From assembly GCF_008017825.1 (NCBI RefSeq), contig NZ_VRLS01000094.1, positions 1 to 64,000 of the forward strand: a stretch of 64,000 nt of DNA, read 5' to 3'. This document shows, in pieces, positions 8,101 through 17,394 of this stretch. The stretch's first letter is position 1. Every line of letters starts with the position of its first letter. Source of the DNA: Mesonia sp008017825. Lineage in GTDB: Bacteria; Bacteroidota; Bacteroidia; Flavobacteriales; Flavobacteriaceae. A program made the translations under genes and the position numbers. The notes beneath the pieces were generated by a model. The model was given only the letters and a program-made list of their open reading frames with translations, did no database searches and was not told the DNA's origin.

Positions 8101-10071
8101 TGTGGGCTCTGTAATGGTTACCGAAGCGGTAGCTGTACATCCATTGGCATCGGTCACTATTACATTATAAGTTCCGGCAATTACCCCTGCTATTGAGGCA
8201 GTTGTTGCGGTATTACTCCAAGCATAAGTGTACGGGGCAGTTCCACCTGTTACGGTTACTGTTGCTGCTCCGTTGCTTCCACCATTGGTAGATACATTGC
8301 TGTCAACTGTACCATTGGCCACTAGGGCGGCTGGTTGCAATACATCTACAGATTCTGTAGCTGTACATCCATTGGCATCGGTTACTATTACACTATATGT
8401 TCCGGTTGTAAGCCCGATCATATCTTCGGTTGTAGCCGTGTTGTTCCAAGTATAAGTATAAGGAGCAGTTCCACCTGTTACGGTTAAGTCAATTGTTCCG
8501 TTGTTACCTCCGTTACAGCTTACATTTCCTGCTACCGCATTGGCTGAAAGTACCGTTGGTTCCAGTACATCTACCGATTCTGTAGCAGTACATCCATTGG
8601 CATCGGTTATCGTTACTGAATATGTTCCGGCTGTAAGCCCGATCATATCTTCTGTCGTAGCGGTATTGTTCCAAGCATAAGTATAAGGAGCAGTTCCGCC
8701 TGTTACGGTTAAGTCAACTGTTCCGTTGTTACCTCCGTTACAGCTTACATTTCCTGCTAATGCATTGGCTGATAAAATATTTGCAGGTTGTGTTATAGTG
8801 AAAGACTGTGCATCGGTACATCCGTTGTTATCGGTTACGGTACAAGTCCACGTTCCTGCGCTCAGTCCCGAAACAGATGTAGTACCATCACCTGTTGGAT
8901 TTCCTGGCGTCCAGTTGTAAGTATATCCTCCGGCTCCTCCAGTTGCTGCATTTACTGTCGCTGCCCCTGTTGCACCTCCATTACAAGCTATGTTGGTTTG
9001 CGAGGCTGGAGTAACATTTAATGTTGTTGGTTCGGTTACCGTTGCCGAGGCGGTAGTTGTACAGCCATTACTATCGGTTATAGTTACTTGGTAGGTACCT
9101 GCTGTAAGTCCGCTTATCGTATTGCTATTTGAAGTTGATCCTGATGAAGAGGCAATAGTAGTAGAATTTTTAGTCCAAACATAGCTATAATTTGAATCTC
9201 CATTAGTTGCGGTTACGGTAAGAGAGCCTGTAGATCCCCCGTTACAAGAAATATTGGTTTGCGATGTTATAGCAGCTGTCATGATACATGCAGGTGCATC
9301 TGGTGTTATGCTGGTTGCAGGATATGCTGATGCTTGAATATTAACAGGGCTATCACTAAAAGTCCAATTAGCAGGGTCATTTATTAATGCTCTTATAGTT
9401 GAAGCACTTCCTGTAAATGTTCCTGTATATTTAGCATTATCCTGTTCTGGTAAAGAGGGGAACAAAGCTATAGCATTTACGCCGTTTGTTAAACCTGCGG
9501 GAATACCCGAAGTACTTGTGCTTGTTGAAGTACAGTCTCCACTAATATGAGTACAAGTAAAACAACTATGCCAACCACCGGCATCGTCACACCCAGAAGT
9601 ATGCAAATAATTATCATCTCCATATATCCCTGCAATAAAAGTTGGGCTAGCCGGTTCAGCGCCAGATGAGGATTGATAAGCCAAAATACTGTCTCCACCT
9701 AGCAGACTAAAGCCAGTATCTAATCCAGATAGAACTGCTGTTCCCTGAGTAACCGTAAAGGTATCGCTGGCAGTTTCTATAATTGAGACTATAGTGCCTA
9801 ATGGCAAGCCTCCGCCTGGTGCTGTCCAGACAATATGATCTTCCGTATTTCCATACCAGGTAGCAAATTCTGCCTTCCAGCCTTTATCTGTAAAGTAAAT
9901 AACTTCGCTTGCGGGTATATCCGTTAAAGCTATAAAAGTAAAGCCATCATCTACATCAGTATGATAGCCTACCATGGCTATATCCCCAGCAGATAATGTT
10001 TGTCCTTGAATGTCTTGTACCCAGGTACAACACGAAAGCAATAAAATTAAAAAAAGTAATTTTTGTTTCAT
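5125..10071 (-). CDS. Giant secreted SprB-repeat protein with T9SS sorting domain
   Basis: This 1648-residue surface protein begins with a signal peptide ending near GQTLSAG. The first ~245 residues form a beta-rich domain (DDGFTFIALTDIPASEVIYF). There are twelve SprB-type repeats of about 75 residues (core SCNGGxxGTxDLTVTGGTAPY, end TVTDANGCTTTASATVTEPT). Six come before and six after an inserted jelly-roll/MAM-like domain at about residues 735-940. Two HYR-like domains follow from about residue 1388. The last ~75 residues are a type IX secretion type-A sorting domain (SLFPNPARNQVILVN, ending QIVKQLIKE). SprB repeats are known from gliding adhesins, so an adhesin role is likely but not shown. 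There is a terminator just downstream. Confidence 0.93.
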   Translation of the reverse strand: MKQKLLFLILLLSCCTWVQDIQGQTLSAGDIAMVGYHTDVDDGFTFIALTDIPASEVIYFTDKGWKAEFATWYGNTEDHIVWTAPGGGLPLGTIVSIIETASDTFTVTQGTAVLSGLDTGFSLLGGDSILAYQSSSGAEPASPTFIAGIYGDDNYLHTSGCDDAGGWHSCFTCTHISGDCTSTSTSTSGIPAGLTNGVNAIALFPSLPEQDNAKYTGTFTGSASTIRALINDPANWTFSDSPVNIQASAYPATSITPDAPACIMTAAITSQTNISCNGGSTGSLTVTATNGDSNYSYVWTKNSTTIASSSGSTSNSNTISGLTAGTYQVTITDSNGCTTTASATVTEPTTLNVTPASQTNIACNGGATGAATVNAATGGAGGYTYNWTPGNPTGDGTTSVSGLSAGTWTCTVTDNNGCTDAQSFTITQPANILSANALAGNVSCNGGNNGTVDLTVTGGTAPYTYAWNNTATTEDMIGLTAGTYSVTITDANGCTATESVDVLEPTVLSANAVAGNVSCNGGNNGTIDLTVTGGTAPYTYTWNNTATTEDMIGLTTGTYSVIVTDANGCTATESVDVLQPAALVANGTVDSNVSTNGGSNGAATVTVTGGTAPYTYAWSNTATTASIAGVIAGTYNVIVTDANGCTATASVTITEPTCNFTASITAQTNVSCNGNGSATVTATGGTSPYTYSWSNGANTATINNLPAGSYTVTITDDNSCTTTATAVITAPGAQIVWGSGSNDPNEDANGRFANPFNTTGSWQAISVYDGNGTPGNAFWTQGAVSQGAYYGSSVGITSPSYTDGAALFDSDFMDNAGVQGAFGLGTSPSPHSGRLISPSFDLSGFNGEQLYIDLYLFYRDFQISELSVGYSNDGGVTWTDVSILQGTSNGTIFNTTKLTYELTGLTNVSDLTNCKLRLTFDGDYYFAIVDDVTIRTAEYEDLSSTITSQININCNGGTDGAATASATGGTAPYSYLWSNAATTASIAGVTAGTYNVTITDGNGCTDTASVTITEPAALITSTIIDENVTCNGANDGEATANATGGTAPYTYLWSNAATTASITGVAAGTYNVTITDDNGCTVTASAIITEPTDLTTNAIATDVFCNGGSDGTVDLTVTGGTAPYTYVWNNTATTEDMTGLTAGTYDVTVTDANGCTTTASATVTEPTALSASATITNVSCNGGSDGSIDLTVTGGTAPYTYVWNNTATTEDMTGLTAGTYDVTVTDANGCTTTASATVTEPTALSAATIATNVSCNGGSDGTVDLTVTGGTAPYTYAWSNTATTEDMTGLTAGTYNVTVTDANGCTTTASATVTEPTALSASAIATDVSCNAGNDGTVDLTVTGGTAPYTYSWSNTATTEDLAGLMSGTYNVTVTDANGCTTAASATIMIADNEAPTAICQDITISLDSTGNVTITAQDVDNGSTDNCSIADYQIDVNTFDCSMIGMNQVILTVTDNNGNVSTCTSTVTVVDDMGPIIDCLDDQTVMGNPNENFFTVPDFVANGDVFAIDNCDGTITSISQNPAVGTLLSEGEYNFTFIATDQLGNTSVCVSVITVDTDLKVDTNTLSLKSLSLFPNPARNQVILVNKDLLEMKEMNIYDLHGRLVKHVSLVQMSNEKTIDISNLQAAVYIVMLKGKNGQIVKQLIKE
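5906..6805 (-). repeat. Four nearly identical 225-bp tandem repeats inside the SprB-repeat gene
   Basis: The landmark AGCAGTTCC recurs at 6031, 6256, 6481 and 6706, exactly 225 bp apart, and the flanking text is almost identical in each unit. Each unit codes one 75-residue SprB repeat. More diverged units continue to about 7200 and at 7900-9250, including another 225-bp pair with landmarks at 8464 and 8689. The near-identity at DNA level points to recent unequal exchange or gene conversion. Confidence 0.9.
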
Positions 10072-10087
10072 AATTAATTGATTTTAG

Positions 10088-11224
10088 TTAATGGCATAAA
10101 TAAGCGTTCTGCCAACCTCCAGTCTGATTGGTTTGTTCCATACCCATGGCTCTTTCAAAAAAACAACCCTCATTTTTAAGTATTCTTGATTTTTTAATAG
10201 ATTTTTTTTGATTTTCATTAATGAAAATTTCATATATATAATGATTGAATACGGTATGATTAGTATTCTGATTAAAGAAAACACTTCCCCTGGGCCCATC
10301 TATTGAAAGATTCTCTATGGTTGTACAAATATCTGATTGTAATAGTTTTCTTTTAGAATTATATATTTTTTTTATTATTAAGCCGTTTTCATATCCTAGC
10401 ATGGCAAATATTGTTGGGTGTTCTCCATCATAGGTCTTTTTATAATTTTTTATAAAATCATCTTCAGAATTCTCCTCATTTTCTATCCATGATCCTATTA
10501 TATAGACTTGACTCGTATTGTTTAAGGGTAAATTTTCTTTTATCGAAAATGGGGTAAAATAATATTCTGTATTATCTAAAAGATTTGTTTGTTGTATAAA
10601 GTCACCATGTTCTTCAGCGAAGAGACCACTATGAAAGGCAAAAACAGTTTTTCCGTCATGGCTCTGTATAACTTGTTGCATTATTTCCGCTTCGTTCTCA
10701 CGCGGATTAAAAGGAGTAATGTAATGTCCCAAAAAACTCATTTGTTTTTCCTTTAAACCCATTTCTATAGCTTCAAGTATTCCATAACCAGCGTCATAAT
10801 AAGAAGAAGAACTAACTATATTTTTCATACCCTGTTGGGCAAAATACTTACCTAATGAATAACAGGCCTCATTTAGCCCATAGGAATTAATGTAAACCCC
10901 TTTGTGCTTCTCTAATTTATATGGGATATTTGCTCCTAAATTGGATACAATAAGAATTATATTATTGTCTTCTGCATAACTGTAAATATTTTTTGTATTG
11001 TGATGACCTAAAAAAGCTATTATTAAACTAATTTCTTCTTGAAAATTTAGTTTTTGAATCTTTTCAATTACTTGACGATCATTAATTCCGATATCAATAC
11101 TTTCCATATAATATTGAACAGGCAGATTATTTAGTTTTATACCTCTAATAAAATCTTGAGATATTGCAGAATATTGAGAAGATTGCAAATATAATATGCC
11201 TAATTTTAATGGTAAATCCATCAT
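10088..11224 (-). CDS. Type-I periplasmic-binding-protein-like protein, no signal peptide
   Basis: The 378 residues follow the two-lobe pattern of Leu/Ile/Val-type binding proteins (Peripla_BP_6). It starts PLKLGILYLQSSQYSAISQDF, has alternating strands (ISLIIAFLGHHNTKNI, NIILIVSNLGANIP), then the second-lobe signature (FAMLGYENGLIIKKI). Unlike transport receptors it has no signal peptide or lipobox, and no permease or ATPase genes lie nearby. It shares strand with the tail-collar gene 82 bp upstream, so the two are probably co-transcribed. A cytoplasmic sensing or assembly role is possible; the ligand is unknown. Confidence 0.75.
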   Translation of the reverse strand: MMDLPLKLGILYLQSSQYSAISQDFIRGIKLNNLPVQYYMESIDIGINDRQVIEKIQKLNFQEEISLIIAFLGHHNTKNIYSYAEDNNIILIVSNLGANIPYKLEKHKGVYINSYGLNEACYSLGKYFAQQGMKNIVSSSSYYDAGYGILEAIEMGLKEKQMSFLGHYITPFNPRENEAEIMQQVIQSHDGKTVFAFHSGLFAEEHGDFIQQTNLLDNTEYYFTPFSIKENLPLNNTSQVYIIGSWIENEENSEDDFIKNYKKTYDGEHPTIFAMLGYENGLIIKKIYNSKRKLLQSDICTTIENLSIDGPRGSVFFNQNTNHTVFNHYIYEIFINENQKKSIKKSRILKNEGCFFERAMGMEQTNQTGGWQNAYLCH

Positions 11225-11306
11225 ACTTCTTAATTTAAATAAAAATGAGAGGAAAAATTAGATGTTCTCCTCTCTCTATGCAATAATAATCGTTAATTCT
11301 TAAAGT

Positions 11307-11894
11307 TTACTGTCTCGAAGGAAAAATACCAGTTATTGCTATACAAACATAAACTCCTAAAAATGGGCTACGAGTCTGTAAGGGAATATTCCCTCCGCTA
11401 TTTGTAGTTGAACCACTTACAATACTTCTAGAAGTAACTCCCCCTACCGAATCTTCTGTTATTGGGGGTTCACTATATATATTGGGAAACCCTCCGTTAG
11501 AACCAAATACATTGTTTCCAGAATCAGGTTCGTTTGTATCCCCACCTGTTCCTGTGTTAATAACTGTTTGGGTATTTACATTAGCAAGACCATCTACTAA
11601 CATGTGGTTATGAGAAGGCATATTTGCAATAGTAACATATGCATTTTCAGCCCCTCCTCTTTCACCCCAAGATACCGTATTTAGTCCTGGGCCATGGCCT
11701 ACATGTACCATAGATCTTCCCCTTAAATCCGGTAGCGCAAAAGTAGTTCTTCCATCGCCTCCATAGGTTGTTCCCAACAATGAAAACAGTGCCGTATTAG
11801 CAGATATAGCGAGTAATTGACCATCGCACAATGCCCATCCCCGAGGGGCAAAATTAAATCCAAAAGGTTGAATTTGTCCAATAAGTGGTTCCAT
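11307..11894 (-). CDS. Phage tail collar domain (microcystin-dependent-type) protein
   Basis: The N-terminal ~60 residues match the tail-collar domain: GQIQPFGFNFAPRGWALCDG, then LFSLLGTTYGGDGRTTFALP and DLRGRSMVHVG. A Gly/Ser/Thr/Asn-rich body follows (NMPSHNHMLVDG) and a conserved end (PFLGVYVCIAITGIFP). At 195 residues it has the usual length of MdpB-like proteins, which occur outside phages in many Bacteroidota. No other phage structural genes surround it. It is the likely first gene of a unit with the binding-protein-like gene downstream. Confidence 0.9.
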   Translation of the reverse strand: MEPLIGQIQPFGFNFAPRGWALCDGQLLAISANTALFSLLGTTYGGDGRTTFALPDLRGRSMVHVGHGPGLNTVSWGERGGAENAYVTIANMPSHNHMLVDGLANVNTQTVINTGTGGDTNEPDSGNNVFGSNGGFPNIYSEPPITEDSVGGVTSRSIVSGSTTNSGGNIPLQTRSPFLGVYVCIAITGIFPSRQ

Positions 11895-12270
11895 AAGAAT
11901 AGTATTTGGTTAAAATTATTTTGTTTTTTCTTAAATGACTAAAAACAAATGAATTATTACATTCAAATATATTATGAATTTTAAAAAAAAAACAATCCTA
12001 TTCTCTATTTAGACAAATACAGGTATTTATACTTAAAAGGGTAATATAGCATTATCTCCTTTGAGTTATTTTAAATAAGCTATACTATAATTGGCTTAAA
12101 CATTCGTTCCAAAATATAATATTATTTTAAAAATTTCATCAAATTCTATATTCAAGTTAAGTTTTTTTAGATGCTATATTTCTTACTTTTGAACAGCTGT
12201 TAGTTTTATGGTAACAAACTTGATTTTAAAACAAGTTTAATATTAAACATAGATGAAAGCAGGAATTAGA
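11895..12270. other. Intergenic region, nothing recognised
   Basis: This is a strongly AT-rich stretch between two leftward transcription units. I see no convincing frame, hairpin or repeat. It should hold the promoter of the tail-collar unit and the end of the LytTR operon. Confidence 0.35.
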
Positions 12271-12972
12271 TTATAATTTATTATCATTTAAATAAGCCTT
12301 TAAAGTTTCCCGGTAACTGGTACCCACTGGTATTTCTATATTATTGATGAGCACACATTTTCTATTGTATTGTCTTATTTTAGTTACAGGAACAATATAG
12401 GATTTATGTATTCTCATAAATTGATAAGGGCCTAATAAGGTTTCTATCGATTTCAATGTTTTTAGCGCTAAACAATAATTGTTCCCGGTAAAAATTTTAG
12501 CATAATCTTTCAATCCCTCAATATAATCGATATCCTTTACTAAAACCTTAATAAACTCATCACCTTCCTTTACAAAGAATGAGGGTTCATGTGTTTTTGG
12601 ACTACCATTATTCTCTAAATTTTCAAAACGGTTCATGGCTTTACTAAAACGTTCAAATGAAATGGGCTTGAGTAAATAATCCACCACTCCCAGATCAAAA
12701 CCTTCAACAGCATATTCACTATAGGAAGTAGTCATGATAAATTTCGTCATATCCTTAGAAAGTTTTACCAGTTCTATTCCAGAAATTTCAGGCATTGCTA
12801 TATCCGTAAAAACAATATCGACTTCATCTCCTCCTTTTAGATAATTAAACGCTTCAACCGAATCTGTAAATGTTTTAATCACCTTAAAATTAGAGAACCT
12901 ACTTAAATGAAGTACAATCACATCAATAGCCAAAGGTTCATCGTCAATAATTATGGTTTTATATAAATACAT
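12271..12972 (-). CDS. LytTR-family response regulator
   Basis: The receiver domain has acidic D10/D11 (IIIDDEP), phospho-acceptor D57 in DIVFTDIAMPE, a Thr in IMTTSY and a Lys in YLLKPISFERF. A LytTR DNA-binding domain covers about residues 130-233 (IKVLVKDIDYIEGLKDYAKI, RIHKSYIVPVTKI). At 233 residues it is normal length. Its ATG directly follows the stop of the LytS-type kinase gene (TAGATG, no gap), so the pair is translationally linked and almost certainly a cognate system. Confidence 0.95.
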   Translation of the reverse strand: MYLYKTIIIDDEPLAIDVIVLHLSRFSNFKVIKTFTDSVEAFNYLKGGDEVDIVFTDIAMPEISGIELVKLSKDMTKFIMTTSYSEYAVEGFDLGVVDYLLKPISFERFSKAMNRFENLENNGSPKTHEPSFFVKEGDEFIKVLVKDIDYIEGLKDYAKIFTGNNYCLALKTLKSIETLLGPYQFMRIHKSYIVPVTKIRQYNRKCVLINNIEIPVGTSYRETLKAYLNDNKL

Positions 12973-13983
12973 CTAGGTTAGTGATATTTTGAGTTGTGCG
13001 GTGTGGGTTTCTCCAGTATTAGTGATTTTTATACTTGAGTGTTTGGGGTATAATAAGAGCAAACGTTGTCTTAAGTTTTCAAGTCCTTTTCCTTCACGAT
13101 TGCTTTCTTGGAAATGCTGTTTTTTAAAAATACTGTTCTCTACAAAAAAAAAGAGTTCATCATTTTCAATATTTACCTTAATTTTAACAAATGCATCCTT
13201 TGAATTGGTGTAAAAACCATGTTTAAAAGCATTTTCCACCAGTATGATTAAAAGAAAAGGAGCGATTAAAACCTCCCCATGTACATTTTCGTCAGTAATC
13301 AGTTGGATAGAAGCGTCTTTACCAAATCGCATTTTCTCAATATCTATATATTTCTTGATAAAATCTATTTCTCTATTTAACCGTACTTTTCTAAGATGGG
13401 TTTCATCGGTTAAATAACGCATCATACTGGATAGTTTTAAGATATAATCGGAAGTCTCTGGATGATTCTTTAAAGATAAACTATACAAAGAGTTGAAGGC
13501 ATTAAATAAGAAATGGGGATGTAATTGATTCCGAAGTATTTGTTCTTTAGCCTGATTCAATTCTTTTTTTAACTTTTTATATTGATTCAGAAACGCTAAA
13601 CGGTTGATGAAATAAATACCCAAATAAAATAAAAGCAATTTTCCCAAAAAGCTCGTAAAGTATTCAAAGGATTGTTCAAACTCGATCCTGTTGTGTATCC
13701 TGAAGTCTTTGAGCGATGCCAATCCTATAAGTAAAAAAATAAAAAGAACTACGAAGCCTATTTTTTTCCAGATACTATTTAATTTAAACACATAATAATA
13801 TAGTCCATAAGCCATTAAAACGAATACAAAATTCTCTATAGCATCACTTGTCAAAAAGAAAAGCCAATCATATGGAATTGATAAAAAGGCTTCTCTTAGC
13901 AATTCAATTGAGATAATAGCTATAAAGGTCACATTGAAAGTAGTTTTAATAAACTGTATGCTCTTGTTTGATAGTTTCAACAT
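12973..13983 (-). CDS. LytS/YpdA-type sensor histidine kinase
   Basis: About four membrane spans fill residues 15-130. A short coiled coil leads into the His_kinase domain with QLHPHFLFNAFNSLYSLSL, in which the His after QL is the phospho-acceptor. The HATPase region shows LLIILVENAFKHGF and EGKGLENLRQRLLLLY. At 336 residues it is a standard two-component partner for the adjoining LytTR regulator. Signals for such pairs in Bacteroidota are mostly unknown and nothing here identifies one. Confidence 0.93.
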   Translation of the reverse strand: MLKLSNKSIQFIKTTFNVTFIAIISIELLREAFLSIPYDWLFFLTSDAIENFVFVLMAYGLYYYVFKLNSIWKKIGFVVLFIFLLIGLASLKDFRIHNRIEFEQSFEYFTSFLGKLLLFYLGIYFINRLAFLNQYKKLKKELNQAKEQILRNQLHPHFLFNAFNSLYSLSLKNHPETSDYILKLSSMMRYLTDETHLRKVRLNREIDFIKKYIDIEKMRFGKDASIQLITDENVHGEVLIAPFLLIILVENAFKHGFYTNSKDAFVKIKVNIENDELFFFVENSIFKKQHFQESNREGKGLENLRQRLLLLYPKHSSIKITNTGETHTAQLKISLT

Positions 13984-14135
13984 TCTATGTTTTTAATATA
14001 TATGGTAAATATAGAGAAATGAAATGCTGTTAAGTCGATAATAAAGATAGGTTCGTCGATTCGCTTCTAGTGTTTGTCTATCTCATTTTCAGAGAAACTC
14101 TAATTAAATTATGTTTGATGCATATTCACATTAAA

Positions 14136-15980
14136 ATGATAAGTATGAGAACCTGTGCTATACTGGCGATGTTATGTTTTTCTTCCTTAATTGTAGTTGG
14201 TCAAAAATTGGAACTAGAAAAAGTATCCCCTTTTACTGCTGTAAAATGGAAGGAAGGGCAACCCATTGTAAGATTTGAGAATGAATGGTATTATTTTGAA
14301 AAATTAGAACATTTCAGCAAAAAGGATATTTTAGATTTTTGTAAAACGGAGTACGACGACAATTGGAAAAAACGTTTTTCCGAAGACCTTGTGGAAGTAT
14401 TGAAACGGTTAGGATATCATCCTCATATAAATGTGAGTTTACAACTTTCTAAAAATGGTGTCTCACAAACAAGTACAGGAACATTTACTTTTGAAAACAG
14501 ACAGCTTTCGCTCCGTTACAATAAAGCCATAATAGCCTCTAAATTTCCTAAAAAACTCTCAACCACAGAAGCTTTATTGGATTTAAATCAATTTGAAGAA
14601 ATCTTAAAAAACAGGTCCTCTTATGCTCAACTTTCAAGGTTTGATTATAAATCAGCTATAGCAGAATTGAGGAATACGATTGTAAGTAAAGAAAATGACC
14701 TAGATCTAAATGAGTTTGCAAATGAATTAAGCAAAATTATGTCAGAAATTGGGGATAGGCACTCCTCCGTAAAAAATGAGGCTTTCAATTTGTTAACGAA
14801 CAAAGCCTATAATTTAAAGCTCCCTTTTGGAATCACTACCATCAACAGAAAAATAGTGGCAACAACACAAGATTTAAAAGATGAGAATTATACCTTTTTA
14901 TATGATTCCCACCCCAATATTAAAAGCATTAATGGAATAGCTATAAAAACCCTCCTGAGCGACTATAATTATAACGACAAAAAGGCTCCACCCCAAGCAA
15001 AAATTTCGCAAGGCAGTAATGCAGTACAAAACTATGGAGCATTATTATTCAAAAATAATAATTCATGTCCCGATAGTGTGCAGGTGGTTTTTAGTGATGG
15101 CAAAAATGAAAAATCAGAAACATTTCAATTAACTACAGATAAAAAAGGATATTATTCCACATTGCTCCGGGAACATTTTCTTCTCATAAAGAAAACTGAA
15201 AAGGGTAACTTTGAGAATCTGAGCACGACACTAGAAAGTAATATAGGATATATCAGTATTCCCAAAATGTTCGCTTATGAAGAGGTCGAAGGTCTCGAAA
15301 ATTATATTGAGAATACGTTGAGAAATTTTTCCAATACCAAAGCATTAATAATTGACATTAGAAATAATTCTGGTGGCACAAGAGAAATTCTTCAAACATT
15401 TGCAGGTTATATTGTTCAACCTGAACAATCACCTTGGGTTGCCAATGTCGCTTATTTGAGAACGGATGAGGATATTCTTGGTGATGAGGAATCAATGAGC
15501 GGACGTTATTTATTTAATTATAATTCTGAGAGATTAACTGACATCGACAAAAAAGCAATAAATCTCTTCCGTAACAACTTCAGGCTTCAACAAGCATTTG
15601 ATGTGTCCAAATTTAGCAATCCCTATTATATGGTTTTAAACCACGGAAAAAAACCATACCCACATCCAGTATATATCTTAGTAAATGAACGTAGTTTCAG
15701 TGCAGCATCGGTCTTTACAAGCGCATTTAAAAATTTACCAAACGTGAAGATTGTAGGACAAACAACAGATGGCTCCAGTGGGAATTCCAAAAAATTTCAC
15801 CTAAACAATTCAAATATTCGAGTGAAAATATCCACTATGCTATCATTTCAAAGAAATGGAAAAACCTTGGATGGAAATGGGACAATTCCAGATATAGCTA
15901 TTCAGGCTGACGAAAAACAAGTATTGAATGGCATTGACAATCAACTAATTAAATTAGTTGAAATAATTAATAAAAGTTAG
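14136..15980 (+). CDS. S41-family peptidase (C-terminal-processing-protease-like)
   Basis: A signal peptide (MRTCAILAMLCFSSLIVVGQ) precedes a ~250-residue helical N-terminal region. The S41 core follows (LESNIGYISIPKMFAYEEV, ALIIDIRNNSGGT, VNERSFSAASVFTSAFKN with the nucleophile Ser, then VGQTTDGSSGN and GTIPDIAIQ). I do not see a clear PDZ domain. I chose ATG 14136; ATG 14145 is equally possible, and the frame is open to a GTG at 14070. It is predicted to be periplasmic or envelope-bound. It stands alone, divergent from the LytS/LytTR operon, which might control it (inference). Confidence 0.88.
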   Translation: MISMRTCAILAMLCFSSLIVVGQKLELEKVSPFTAVKWKEGQPIVRFENEWYYFEKLEHFSKKDILDFCKTEYDDNWKKRFSEDLVEVLKRLGYHPHINVSLQLSKNGVSQTSTGTFTFENRQLSLRYNKAIIASKFPKKLSTTEALLDLNQFEEILKNRSSYAQLSRFDYKSAIAELRNTIVSKENDLDLNEFANELSKIMSEIGDRHSSVKNEAFNLLTNKAYNLKLPFGITTINRKIVATTQDLKDENYTFLYDSHPNIKSINGIAIKTLLSDYNYNDKKAPPQAKISQGSNAVQNYGALLFKNNNSCPDSVQVVFSDGKNEKSETFQLTTDKKGYYSTLLREHFLLIKKTEKGNFENLSTTLESNIGYISIPKMFAYEEVEGLENYIENTLRNFSNTKALIIDIRNNSGGTREILQTFAGYIVQPEQSPWVANVAYLRTDEDILGDEESMSGRYLFNYNSERLTDIDKKAINLFRNNFRLQQAFDVSKFSNPYYMVLNHGKKPYPHPVYILVNERSFSAASVFTSAFKNLPNVKIVGQTTDGSSGNSKKFHLNNSNIRVKISTMLSFQRNGKTLDGNGTIPDIAIQADEKQVLNGIDNQLIKLVEIINKS

Positions 15981-16134
15981 TTTTCAAGTGGACTGGTAAA
16001 TTAGGTATATATAAATACCTTGACTAACAATTTTCTAGAATTATTTAAAAAATCCAGTTTGAGCTACCGGACAAACTTTTAGATTTATTGTTTTCCGAAC
16101 GTTCTTGACATTCTCGCTTTCGTAGTGATCCATT

Positions 16135-17391
16135 CTAAATTTCAGTTTTAAATGCTGGTTCCATTAAGAGTTGTTCCTTATTGGAAATACCTATTTGTTT
16201 GGCAACCGATTTCCAATCTTTGACCACATTAATGATTTCTTCAATAATGGCGTCCATTTCGTTTTCGCTTAAGCGGAAAAACTCCCCTACACTTTTTGCA
16301 AGTTTAAAATCAAGCGCATTATCATCTGTATCTATATTGAGAGCCAATCCGACTTTTTCAATTGAAGGGTTTAAATCGTACGCTGGGGAAAGTTCCCAAC
16401 CTTTTTCATTAATAATAAAACCGTGGTTCCGCAGATGGTCGTCAGTATTTGATACTGTAATATTAAAAACTATTCTTCGCCACAATTGATGCAAATTTTC
16501 TTCTACATTGGTTCCGTAATTCTCAATCACATCAACAATATCCAAATAGCTCGGCGATAAAGACTTTAATGTTTCTTCCGTGTTTCCAGTCATTGTCATT
16601 GCAGATGCAAAATGGATGCGACCACCATTTTCGCGGTCAAATCTTTTAGTAAGAAAAGTGTGATATTGTCCAGCTATCATTTCAATTTTTGATTCTGCCA
16701 TTTCGATACCACAGCTAATCGCAAGTTTATAAGTCAGAAATTCCCAAGCAGCTTTATCTATCGTATCTGTTTTTGAGGGAAATTTTGCAATCCATAGGTT
16801 TTCATCATTATCCAAAATATTCGCTTTTGGACGTGCGCCACCCAAAGAAGAGCCTGGTGCAATAAGTACAGCTATCCATTGGCGTATGGCATCGTTTTGC
16901 GTATCACTTTCCAATTGGTTAACCGCTTCCTGTAAATCGCCAAGGGATGACCAAGGTGGTGTTGGGCTTTGGTCATCATTATCTAAAAATGAGCCATCTG
17001 GATCGGTCTTAAAGCGTAATGCACCCATTCGACTCTCGTCGTATACACCAAGAAGATAATCCATTTCATAAAGCGTTTTTGCCTTCTCGTTTCTAGCTCT
17101 GGCATCCTGTGCCTCACGACGTTTCATCAAGGTCTTACCCCAAGTATCTGGCATACTGTCCAAGAATATCCCGAAGTTTTCTTTGTCGGCTGGAAATTGA
17201 GGCCCTGAATAAAATGAAATATCTGGATCAAGCAATTGGTACAAACCCTTTTCTAGCCATTCCTTGTTATATTCAAAACTGAATGCTTTTTTCGCTTTCG
17301 CAAAATGAGCAGATAGGACACCTATTTCCAAAGGACCATCTAATCCTATCCAATCGGCATATACGTAAATATCAAATTTTCCCTGAGCCAT
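16135..17391 (-). CDS. hipA: HipA-type toxin kinase
   Basis: This 418-residue HipA-family Ser/Thr kinase shows the Gly-rich loop GSSLGGARPKANI (180-192), FLTKRFDR (246-253), catalytic N-T-D-D-H-L-R-N-H-G (315-324) and the metal-binding Asp in SPAYDLNP (339). All key motifs are present, so it should be active. E. coli HipA phosphorylates glutamyl-tRNA synthetase; other homologues differ, so the target here is unknown. It starts 3 bp after the stop of hipB, in the usual antitoxin-first order. It lies next to a parB pseudogene, suggesting arrival with a now decayed mobile element. Confidence 0.93.
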   Translation of the reverse strand: MAQGKFDIYVYADWIGLDGPLEIGVLSAHFAKAKKAFSFEYNKEWLEKGLYQLLDPDISFYSGPQFPADKENFGIFLDSMPDTWGKTLMKRREAQDARARNEKAKTLYEMDYLLGVYDESRMGALRFKTDPDGSFLDNDDQSPTPPWSSLGDLQEAVNQLESDTQNDAIRQWIAVLIAPGSSLGGARPKANILDNDENLWIAKFPSKTDTIDKAAWEFLTYKLAISCGIEMAESKIEMIAGQYHTFLTKRFDRENGGRIHFASAMTMTGNTEETLKSLSPSYLDIVDVIENYGTNVEENLHQLWRRIVFNITVSNTDDHLRNHGFIINEKGWELSPAYDLNPSIEKVGLALNIDTDDNALDFKLAKSVGEFFRLSENEMDAIIEEIINVVKDWKSVAKQIGISNKEQLLMEPAFKTEI

Positions 17392-17394
17392 AAC

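Noticed and set aside
8228..9021. Several open frames on the plus strand opposite the SprB gene
   Set aside because: They are low-complexity mirror images of the repeats in a Thr/Gly/Asn-rich gene and have no independent start context.
5906..9250. CRISPR-like array because of regular repeats
   Set aside because: The period is 225 bp, units are contiguous and in frame, and each codes a SprB repeat. There are no short repeats with unique spacers and no cas genes.
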